The position numbers were made by a program, and so were the translations under genes. Shown here piece by piece: positions 1 to 5,677 of a stretch of 19,435 nt of DNA. The notes under the pieces are model-generated. The model was not told the DNA's origin, searched no databases, and worked only from the letters and a program-made list of their open reading frames with translations. Where the stretch lies: NCBI GenBank assembly GCA_027718005.1, contig JALLOP010000021.1, forward strand, positions 1 through 19,435. Direction: 5' to 3'. Position 1 is the stretch's first letter. Every line of letters starts with the position of its first letter. This DNA comes from Patescibacteria group bacterium AH-259-L07. GTDB taxonomy: Bacteria; Patescibacteriota; Patescibacteriia; UBA2591; UBA6264.

Positions 1-3000
1 TTTGGCCATTAGTATCAACAAATTCTGCCCAAAGCTCATATATTCCTTTGTTAGCTAAATTCCAATTTGCTTCAATAACGCCTACGGTTTCAGGATTAAA
101 TATAGTGCTGACAAGGGAGAGTTGATATGTGTTTTGGTTTTGTACAAAAAATTTTATCGTATTGATTTTAGTCGGCGGGGTTAGAACTGAGAGTGTGAGC
201 GGGAAATTATCTTGATATACCATATCATTATTTTGAGGCAAAAGCCATTCAAAAGTTTGTTCAAATCCTTGCGCGGTAATTATTTGAATAGTGTCGGTAT
301 TGCTGTTACTAACATCATCAAGTGCAGTTGCCTTAAGAGCATGTTTCCCTGAAGAGATTCCGCCAAGACCAAGGACACAGGTGTATGACTGAATATTTGG
401 GTTGCTTACCACAATACTACCAAGCGGCGCATCATCAATAGAACATAGTATTTTTTTAAGTCCGCGCGGTGCTGATGCCTCTACATTTACCCGGATTATA
501 TTTTCATTGATGATTGTATTAGGCGAGGGAGAAAGAATTTTTATATACGGTTCATTTGCCGGAATATGGACATCATCATATTCAGTTGGTGGTATTTCAA
601 GTCCTTCGAGCGCAAGTTCAAGTATAAAGTCAGAAATAATAACGTTGGGCCCTTCTTCTTTGTCAGTTGGTGGTGAGGCAAGTAATTCAGATACGGCAGT
701 GAGCCAGTTTGTAATTCCCTCTTCCCAGAATTCATATTGATAATCAGCATGTGGGTTTGAGGGGGGCGGTCCCTGCGGGTTATTTTTATCTATGTAATAG
801 AGAATGGGATAAAAGTTTACAAAGGTTTTTTCTATTATGTGTGAGTCAGGCGTGAGTTCAGTTGCTAATTTTTTTGATGCCGTGTCAATTTTAAGCGTAA
901 TTTTTCCAGGGATTTCTCCGTTTAATATTGGTTTATCTACGTAGATAGTTTCAGGAGGAGTAAATGGTTGAGGAGGGGTATTTTCTAAGGCACGCTTCAT
1001 AAATTCATTCCAAATAGGTGCGGCAACCGTTGAGCCATCAGCTTTTTCGCCCATGGTATCATTGTTGTTATTCCCTACCCATACACCAGCTGCAAGATTT
1101 GGTGTAAAGCCAACAGTCCACGCGTCACGAAAGTCATTGGTAGTACCTGTTTTTGCGGCAACAGGCCGATTAGGGAGTGTTAAAAAGTTTTGATAGCCAA
1201 ACATAAACGCCCGTGATTGATTGTCAGATAAGATATCATTAATGAGTCGAGTGATTTGCGGATCAAATACTGTTTGGGGAAGTTTTGGTTTTTTAGGTAA
1301 TTGTTCTAAAATATTACCTTTGTTATCTTCTACTTTCAAAATACTCGTTGTAGGGATTTTAACACCTTCACGGGCAAAAATAGCAAAAGCTGCTACATGT
1401 TCTAACAGCTTTATCTCGCCCCCTCCTAAAACAAGCGAGAGACCATAACGTTTTTTGTCGGCTAGGGTAGTGTAGCCCATACGTTCTGCCGTGTTTAAGG
1501 CGTTATTAACCCCTGCTAAATACATTGTTTTTACACCCGGGACATTTAATGATCCTGCTAATGCTTTTCGCATGGTAACCGGACCCCTGAATTTTTCATC
1601 ATAGTTTTGTGGGATATAATCTTGGGCATCTGGTTCAGGTGTTTTAGGGCCAAAGATTGTTTCTACATCAAATATAATTGTATTAGGGGTATAGCCTTTT
1701 TCAAATGCGGTCGCATAGACAATTGGTTTAAACGACGATCCTGGTTGACGTTCTCGTATTACTACATTTACTTGGCCATCAATTTCTTCATTAAAAAAAT
1801 CTTTTGACCCTACCATAGCGAGGATTTGTCCGGTACCTACATCAATGGCAACTAATGCCGCATTCGTAGCATCAAATATTTCTTCATTACGCTCTGCATG
1901 TTTTTCAATTGATTGTTCTGCAATTGTTTGTTTGTCAAAGTCAAGTGTGGTAATAACCTTTAGTCCGCCCTGTTCTACAAGACGATTACCATATTTTTCA
2001 GTTAATAATTCTCTCACGTAGAAGACAAAGTGAGGAGCGCGAATATTTTCACGACGCGTCGTAATTTTTTCTAACGTATTAATGCTTTTAGCTTGCATTG
2101 CCTGCGAAGAGGTAATATATCCTTCTTCAGTCATAACATCTAAAATAAAGTGTTGGCGAGAAACCAGTTCTTCAGTGTGTTGACCATAGGGAGAGTAATA
2201 CGTTGGCGCTTTAGGAAGCGCAGCTAAGAGCGCTGTTTCATCTAATGTTAGGTCGCGTACTGATTTTGAAAAATAGATTTGACTCGCTGCTTCAGCACCA
2301 TATGCATTTGATCCGTAGGGAATTTCATTAAAGTACATTTGGAGTATTTCAGTCTTAGAAAATTTTTTTTCAACTTGATATGCCATGAGTAGTTCTTTTA
2401 TTTTTCTGGTGTATGTTTTTTTTGGTGTTAAAAATGCATTTTTTATAAATTGCTGGGTAAGGGTTGATCCACCCTGGACTTTGCCGCCGCGAATAATGTC
2501 AACGAGAATGGCACGCACAATCCCAGAAATATCAAATCCTGGATGAGTAAAAAAATCTTTGTCTTCTGAAACAATAGTGGCGTAGACAAGGTGTTGGGGA
2601 ATTTTTTTCAGGTCAACTACGGTTCGTCGTTGTTCAGAAAATATTTCATATAACAGTGTTTTTTCATCTCGGGCATATATTTTCGTACTTTGGGCAATAC
2701 TTCTCTCTATTAATTTTTCTGGATGCGGCAGGCTTTTGGTAAGTACTATTAAGCTGATACTGCCGATTGCACCAGCGGCAAGGGTGAGGAAAATAATGAA
2801 AATAAAAAGCTTTTTCACAAGATTTGTTTTTTGGGGTTTAGCTCGTTTTATTTTTCGTTTTGGTGCTGTGGTTTTTTTTGTTTTTCTTTTTTTGGTTGAA
2901 GCAGGTTTAGTCTGTTTGAGCTTTTTTTTGGTGAACCCTGTTAAATTCGCTTTGCGACTATTTAACAGGGTGAATTTTGATTTTTTAGGTGGGCTGATTT

Positions 3001-3040
3001 TCTTAGACCGCCATTGTGATTTTGACTTACGTTTTGACAT
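1..3040 (-). CDS. Class A penicillin-binding protein 1A (partial, C-terminus off the window)
   Basis: Bifunctional peptidoglycan glycosyltransferase/transpeptidase that polymerises lipid II and cross-links stem peptides outside the cytoplasmic membrane. The frame is open from ATG 3038-3040 to base 1 (about 1013 codons, no stop). Seen in order: a very Lys/Arg-rich cytoplasmic tail (about residues 1-76); one membrane segment (about 77-100); a GT51 domain with the SEDKDFFTHPGFD motif (Glu159 the likely catalytic residue) and QGGSTLTQQ; a transpeptidase domain with GSSFKP (Ser435 nucleophile, Lys438), SLN and AKTGTT (Lys630). All three transpeptidase motifs are present, so the enzyme should be active. 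After about residue 690 comes an acidic, Pro-rich linker and what look like two Ig-like beta domains (about 826 to 1013). A palindromic repeat is built into the tail (residues 24-35). No Shine-Dalgarno precedes the start; a good promoter lies just upstream. Family assignment is secure; the Ig-like call is by eye. Confidence 0.95.
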   Translation of the reverse strand, partial: MSKRKSKSQWRSKKISPPKKSKFTLLNSRKANLTGFTKKKLKQTKPASTKKRKTKKTTAPKRKIKRAKPQKTNLVKKLFIFIIFLTLAAGAIGSISLIVLTKSLPHPEKLIERSIAQSTKIYARDEKTLLYEIFSEQRRTVVDLKKIPQHLVYATIVSEDKDFFTHPGFDISGIVRAILVDIIRGGKVQGGSTLTQQFIKNAFLTPKKTYTRKIKELLMAYQVEKKFSKTEILQMYFNEIPYGSNAYGAEAASQIYFSKSVRDLTLDETALLAALPKAPTYYSPYGQHTEELVSRQHFILDVMTEEGYITSSQAMQAKSINTLEKITTRRENIRAPHFVFYVRELLTEKYGNRLVEQGGLKVITTLDFDKQTIAEQSIEKHAERNEEIFDATNAALVAIDVGTGQILAMVGSKDFFNEEIDGQVNVVIRERQPGSSFKPIVYATAFEKGYTPNTIIFDVETIFGPKTPEPDAQDYIPQNYDEKFRGPVTMRKALAGSLNVPGVKTMYLAGVNNALNTAERMGYTTLADKKRYGLSLVLGGGEIKLLEHVAAFAIFAREGVKIPTTSILKVEDNKGNILEQLPKKPKLPQTVFDPQITRLINDILSDNQSRAFMFGYQNFLTLPNRPVAAKTGTTNDFRDAWTVGFTPNLAAGVWVGNNNNDTMGEKADGSTVAAPIWNEFMKRALENTPPQPFTPPETIYVDKPILNGEIPGKITLKIDTASKKLATELTPDSHIIEKTFVNFYPILYYIDKNNPQGPPPSNPHADYQYEFWEEGITNWLTAVSELLASPPTDKEEGPNVIISDFILELALEGLEIPPTEYDDVHIPANEPYIKILSPSPNTIINENIIRVNVEASAPRGLKKILCSIDDAPLGSIVVSNPNIQSYTCVLGLGGISSGKHALKATALDDVSNSNTDTIQIITAQGFEQTFEWLLPQNNDMVYQDNFPLTLSVLTPPTKINTIKFFVQNQNTYQLSLVSTIFNPETVGVIEANWNLANKGIYELWAEFVDTNGQ
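2936..2970. repeat. Palindromic repeat B, copy 1 (inside the PBP1A gene)
   Basis: Arms CCCTGTTAAAT (2936-2946) and ATTTAACAGGG (2960-2970) enclose a second perfect stem TCGC-TTT-GCGA (2947-2957), leaving a two-base bulge. The same outer arms recur at 10887-10942 in an intergenic region. Here the element is in frame and encodes residues 24-35 of the PBP1A cytoplasmic tail. Confidence 0.85.
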
Positions 3041-3050
3041 AGAATCAATT

Positions 3051-3080
3051 TAACATTGTAACATGATAACATTCTAACAT
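3051..3080. repeat. Four TAACAT hexamers with 8-bp period
   Basis: TAACAT occurs at 3051-3056, 3059-3064, 3067-3072 and 3075-3080, each separated by two variable bases. The array overlaps the -10 box and leader of the PBP1A gene. The even spacing suggests either a decayed tandem repeat or a binding array; the sequence alone cannot decide. Confidence 0.7.
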
Positions 3081-3099
3081 TAAAATTGAGGTTATTCAA
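3071..3099 (-). promoter_or_regulatory. Promoter of the PBP1A gene
   Basis: Read on the minus strand: -35 TTGAAT (3094-3099), a 17-nt spacer, then -10 TAGAAT (3071-3076) with an extended TGT just before it. The start codon at 3040 lies about 24 nt past the expected transcription start. The spacer/-10 sequence ATTTTAATGTTAGAATG is nearly identical to that of the isomerase promoter at 15574-15602. Confidence 0.6.
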
Positions 3100-3139
3100 T
3101 ATAAAAAAGAAAAACCCCTTTGCACATCGCAAAAGGGTT
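3100..3139 (-). terminator. Rho-independent terminator of the 3158-4057 gene
   Basis: On the minus strand a stem formed by 3129-3139 and 3113-3123 (AACCCTTTTGC with GCAAAGGGGTT, one mismatch, 5-nt loop) is followed by a T-rich run (complement of 3101-3114). It begins 18 nt after the stop codon of the hypothetical gene and ends just before the PBP1A promoter, insulating the two genes. Confidence 0.8.
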
Positions 3140-3157
3140 GAGCATAGCTGTTATTTT

Positions 3158-4057
3158 TTATTTTTGTTGGCTCTTTTTTTGTTTTCGCCAGTTTTCCCTG
3201 AATCGCGCTTCTTGTATTTTTTTTAAGCGTGTTCGGACTTGTCCTTTTTCGCTCTTAGAAATGTTTTCATTTTCCAACAACATTTCCAACGTTTTTTCTT
3301 CTATTGGGAAATCATCAGGCTCCGAATTTACCATAATTACTTTCCTAGTGCTTAAATCGTTCCATCCCTCATCAACCTTATAAAATCTGATGAGCGGGTT
3401 ACCAGCGCACCATTCAACACTTGGAACAAACTGTTCATATCCATTGTCATATATCGATCCAGTACATAATGTTTTGGTTTCAATATCAAGATGTCGGTGA
3501 GGCGTTGTTTCTTTGCCATATTTAATATCTGCAAGCATTCTTTCTTTAAGCGTCATTCCAGGAACATTTAAAATTTGAAGACAACGTGCAGATAGCCGTT
3601 CATATTCCATATCAGGTTTTACTTGATCGCGGACCAAAATTACATACGCACCTTTTCGATCATTTCTAAGTTTATCAAGGATGTCAGCAGAACTTTGAAA
3701 TATTTTTGCCTTACACAGTTCTTGGTATTTTTTAAATACATCTTTGGTGCTTATTTTTGAGGTAGATATAATGTATCGATCAATACCTTTTTGTTTTGGC
3801 GGAAGCTGTATATCAGATAATTCTCGCGCAACCCCAATGCTAAAAACTTTTTTATAAAATTGCACCCATTCAGCAGTGATATCGTCATAAGAGAATGTCT
3901 TTGTTCTGTTTCCTTCGACGAGAAACTGCAGACCATTGAGAACGTGTCGAGGATTAAGTACGCCATCATGGAATCGTTTTTCTAACTCACGCCTTTTTCG
4001 ATCCAGAGCCAGTTTATGTTCGTCGGTGACAACAAACTTTTTGTTTTTTGTCGTCAT
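3158..4057 (-). CDS. Hypothetical protein, 299 aa
   Basis: I do not recognise a functional domain. The start at 4057 (MTTKNKKFVV) is chosen over an ATG at 4087 because GGAGGAG (complement of 4064-4070) lies 6 nt upstream of it; this is one of only two textbook Shine-Dalgarno sequences in the window. The protein is soluble, without signal peptide or membrane segment, and rich in charged residues. It has basic, probably helical ends, including an N-terminal Lys/Arg/Glu stretch (about residues 17-32). The segment with LKERMLADIKYGKET followed by HLDIETKTLCTGS and a tryptophan-containing stretch recalls a family of uncharacterised proteins that I remember as recurrent in Parcubacteria (LKER...HLDI...TLC.GS); that is from memory, not a search. 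It has its own promoter and terminator, so it is a single-gene unit, next to the RAYT element. Confidence 0.8.
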   Translation of the reverse strand: MTTKNKKFVVTDEHKLALDRKRRELEKRFHDGVLNPRHVLNGLQFLVEGNRTKTFSYDDITAEWVQFYKKVFSIGVARELSDIQLPPKQKGIDRYIISTSKISTKDVFKKYQELCKAKIFQSSADILDKLRNDRKGAYVILVRDQVKPDMEYERLSARCLQILNVPGMTLKERMLADIKYGKETTPHRHLDIETKTLCTGSIYDNGYEQFVPSVEWCAGNPLIRFYKVDEGWNDLSTRKVIMVNSEPDDFPIEEKTLEMLLENENISKSEKGQVRTRLKKIQEARFRENWRKQKKSQQK

Positions 4058-4151
4058 AACAAACTCCTCCTTTCTGTTGGGGATCATGCTTTTGCAAGGA
4101 GCGAATGTTCCCTCCTTTTCACAGCGCTCCCCATACGCCGTGATTATTTAT

Positions 4152-4179
4152 ATTTTACATAACAAATAAATCTTGTCAA
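4152..4179 (-). promoter_or_regulatory. Promoter of the hypothetical gene
   Basis: Minus strand: -35 TTGACA (complement of 4174-4179), 16-nt spacer, -10 TAAAAT (complement of 4152-4157). The expected transcript has a leader of about 90 nt before the start at 4057. Confidence 0.6.
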
Positions 4180-4193
4180 TGCTCATTTGACAA
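4173..4193. promoter_or_regulatory. Inverted repeat over the -35 box, possible operator
   Basis: TTGTCAA (4173-4179) and TTGACAA (4187-4193) form a perfect 7-bp inverted repeat with a 7-bp spacer, placing the half-sites 14 bp apart centre to centre. The left half contains the -35 box of the minus-strand promoter, so a bound dimer would block it. The right half contains a plus-strand TTGACA, but I see no matching -10 box towards the RAYT gene. A role as operator is inferred. Confidence 0.4.
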
Positions 4194-4212
4194 TTTATTT
4201 CTATATATTAAA

Positions 4213-4245
4213 ATTAAAATCGGGGGTCGGACCCCCGATTTTAAT
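4213..4245 (+). repeat. REP-type palindrome A, copy 1 (left flank)
   Basis: A 15-bp perfect stem (4213-4227 with 4231-4245; core ATCGGGGGT/ACCCCCGAT) closes a CGG loop. It lies 48 bp upstream of the transposase start. The shared core with copies 2 and 3 is CGGGGGT-CSG-ACCCCCG. Confidence 0.9.
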
Positions 4246-4293
4246 CCACGATTTTAAATCTAGTTTTTTCGTCAAAAAATTAATTGAATATAC

Positions 4294-4968
4294 ATGAGAA
4301 AAAGAATTACTTTTGTTAATAATCAATTTTATCATATTTATAATCGCGGCGTTGAGAAGCGGGATATTTTTATGAATGAAAAAGATTATGTGCGTTTTAT
4401 TCATGATCTTTATGAGTTTAATGATAAAGCATTTGCTCAAAAATTTCAAATAGTCGGGGGTCGGACCCCCGACTATAAAAAGCGAGATCGTTTGGTTAAT
4501 ATTTTGTGTTTTTGTTTGATGCCGAATCACTTTCATTTCATACTAGAGCAACTCCAAGATAATGGCATTTCTTATTTTATGCAGAAATTAGGTGGCTATA
4601 CTACATCATTTAATTTGAAATATAATAGAGTGGGAGCTTTATTTCAGGGCAAGTACAAGGCGATTCATATTGATAATGAGAATTATTTGCTACACTTGTC
4701 ACGCTATATTCATCTTAATCCAGTAGAGCTTGTTGAGCCGAAATGGAAAGAACGCGGAGTTAAAAACCGGAAAAAAGTTAATGAGGTTTTGGAGAGCCAT
4801 AGATGGTCAAGTTATTTAGATTATATCGGAAAAAAGAATTTTCCATCAGTAATAAACAAAGATTTGATCAATGGTTATTTTGAATCGCCAGAGGAATATA
4901 AAAAGTTTGTTATGAGTTGGCTTGTTGATGATATGGATAAAATTGAGAAGTTGATTTTAGAAAAGTGA
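4294..4968 (+). CDS. REP-associated tyrosine transposase (Y1_Tnp/RAYT family)
   Basis: Single-strand DNA endonuclease of the HUH/Y1 superfamily, expected to cleave and join REP hairpins. The protein (224 aa) opens with the FYHIYNRGVEKRDIF block typical of RAYTs; the metal-binding HUH motif is His79-Phe-His81 in LMPNHFHF. The tyrosine of GGYTTSF (Tyr102) is the best candidate nucleophile. It is followed by LFQGKYKAIHID and LSRYIHLNPVELV, both characteristic of the family. All hallmark blocks and a normal length suggest an intact enzyme. Residues 53-61 (IVGGRTPDY) are encoded by a copy of the same palindrome that flanks the gene, read in frame, in the variable loop before the HUH strand. ATG 4294 has no Shine-Dalgarno and no convincing promoter. 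The closest alternative is a domesticated housekeeping RAYT rather than an active mobile gene. Confidence 0.92.
   Translation: MRKRITFVNNQFYHIYNRGVEKRDIFMNEKDYVRFIHDLYEFNDKAFAQKFQIVGGRTPDYKKRDRLVNILCFCLMPNHFHFILEQLQDNGISYFMQKLGGYTTSFNLKYNRVGALFQGKYKAIHIDNENYLLHLSRYIHLNPVELVEPKWKERGVKNRKKVNEVLESHRWSSYLDYIGKKNFPSVINKDLINGYFESPEEYKKFVMSWLVDDMDKIEKLILEK
4450..4476 (+). repeat. REP-type palindrome A, copy 2 (inside the RAYT gene)
   Basis: A 12-bp perfect stem (4450-4461 with 4465-4476, ATAGTCGGGGGT/ACCCCCGACTAT) with loop CGG, same orientation as copy 1. It adds nine whole codons (27 bp), so the reading frame is kept. Confidence 0.9.
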
Positions 4969-4994
4969 AAAGAAATGATATTTTGATTTGAGAG

Positions 4995-5023
4995 AAAAAT
5001 CGGGGGTCCGACCCCCGATTTTT
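4995..5023 (-). repeat. REP-type palindrome A, copy 3 (right flank, inverted)
   Basis: A 13-bp perfect stem (4995-5007 with 5011-5023) with loop CCG, the reverse complement of the CGG loop in copies 1 and 2. It lies 26 bp after the transposase stop. It could also act as a transcription terminator, because the right arm ends in TTTTT. Confidence 0.9.
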
Positions 5024-5053
5024 AGTGACCTTCTAGAGTAGAATGCAAGGAGC

Positions 5054-5082
5054 TTGACGAAAAATTGGTTTTGTGGCATAGT
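5054..5082 (+). promoter_or_regulatory. Weak candidate promoter for the HIT gene
   Basis: TTGACG (5054-5059), a 17-nt spacer and CATAGT (5077-5082), a poor -10. It lies 42 nt upstream of the HIT start and just after the right REP hairpin. Confidence 0.3.
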
Positions 5083-5124
5083 GGAGGGAGTTCATGTGCA
5101 AATTAAATAAACAGGAGGTATGTT

Positions 5125-5614
5125 GTGGAAAGCAAAGAGTCAAAACAGTGTTTGTTTTGTGAGATATATGAGAAAAACATAGATATTATTTATGAAAATA
5201 AGTATTGGTATGCGCAGTTTGATAAGTTTCCAACAAGTCCGGGGCATGCTGAAATAATTCCGAAGAGCCACGTTGTTTCATTAGATAACTTGAGAGTGCC
5301 TGAATGGGTGAATCTTTTTCATGCTATTGGAGCAGTTGTTAAGATTATTAAGAAGACAGATTTAGAAGAGGTATATAAAAAGTTTTTGAAAAATCCTCTT
5401 AATGAAAGTTCTCAGGGTTTGTGTGAACAAATGTTAGGCCATATTTGGTATAGACAAGGAAACGGCTGAATATAATTGGGGCGGAAATGAGGGAAGAGCG
5501 GCCGGGAGAACAATTGATCATCTTCATGTTCATATTATCCCGCGATATAAAGGTGATGTTGATAACCCGCGAGGCGGTATTCGTAACATCATTCCTGACA
5601 AAGGAGATTATTAA
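5125..5614 (+). pseudogene. HIT-family protein, frameshifted
   Basis: HIT proteins are nucleotide hydrolases/transferases of the histidine-triad fold. GTG 5125 is chosen as start because AGGAGG (5113-5118) sits 6 nt upstream; an ATG at 5120 is out of frame. The first frame encodes the CLFCEI metal-type motif and the PTSPGHAEIIPKSH strand-loop, continues to about 5445, then drifts and stops at 5467-5469. The remaining half of the fold is intact in the next frame: GIDKETAEYN, GRAAGRTIDHLHVHIIPRYKGD with the His-x-His-x-His triad (first His 5519-5521), and a stop at 5612-5614. Joining the frames at 5444-5446 gives a continuous HIT protein of about 162 aa, so one extra T in a TTT run accounts for the break. 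This may be a true mutation, a sequencing/assembly error, or, less likely, programmed frameshifting. The next gene has a separate start after a terminator. Confidence 0.85.
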
Positions 5615-5625
5615 TAAAGAAGAAG

Positions 5626-5658
5626 CAGGGTGAGTATTTCACCTTGTTTTTTGTTTTT
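5626..5658 (+). terminator. Rho-independent terminator after the HIT gene
   Basis: CAGGGTGA (5626-5633) pairs with TCACCTTG (5639-5646) using one G-T pair across a 5-nt loop, and is followed by TTTTTTGTTTTT (5647-5658). It lies 11 nt after the HIT stop and 19 nt before the tyrS start. Confidence 0.8.
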
Positions 5659-5677
5659 AACATGGTACCATAAAACT

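Larger units (their letters stand above)
4213..5023 (+). mobile_element. RAYT-REP element (REPtron-like)
   Basis: One Y1-type transposase gene (4294-4968) is bracketed by GC-rich hairpins in otherwise AT-rich DNA. The left hairpin has loop CGG and the right hairpin has loop CCG, so the two flanking copies are in opposite orientation, as in BIME/REPtron arrangements known for REP-associated tyrosine transposases. A third copy lies inside the transposase gene. I see no target-site duplication. The outer limits given are those of the hairpins; the true mobile unit, if any, may be just the hairpins. Confidence 0.7.

Noticed and set aside
2736..3053. A 105-codon plus-strand frame coding for a hydrophobic peptide
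   Set aside because: It is the complement of the Lys-rich tail and membrane helix of PBP1A; the A-rich Lys codons read as Phe/Leu on the other strand.
4058..4087. Upstream ATG for the 299-aa hypothetical protein
   Set aside because: The strong GGAGGAG lies between the two ATGs and is correctly spaced only for the one at 4057.
4201..4536. A minus-strand frame containing GGPTPD twice
   Set aside because: It reads antisense through the RAYT gene and the two palindromes; the repeated peptide comes from the palindrome sequence.
4966..4968. Recoded TGA (Gracilibacteria-type code)
   Set aside because: TGA ends RAYT and the membrane glycosyltransferase at normal lengths, and no conserved protein reads through TGA.
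4213..5023. Three identical GC-rich palindromes as a CRISPR-like array
   Set aside because: Spacing is irregular (about 200 and 520 bp), orientation differs and the gaps are occupied by a transposase gene.
5630..5677. Upstream ATG giving tyrosyl-tRNA synthetase 16 extra residues
   Set aside because: The added codons lie in the terminator hairpin and T-run; TyrS proteins normally begin near the 5678 start.
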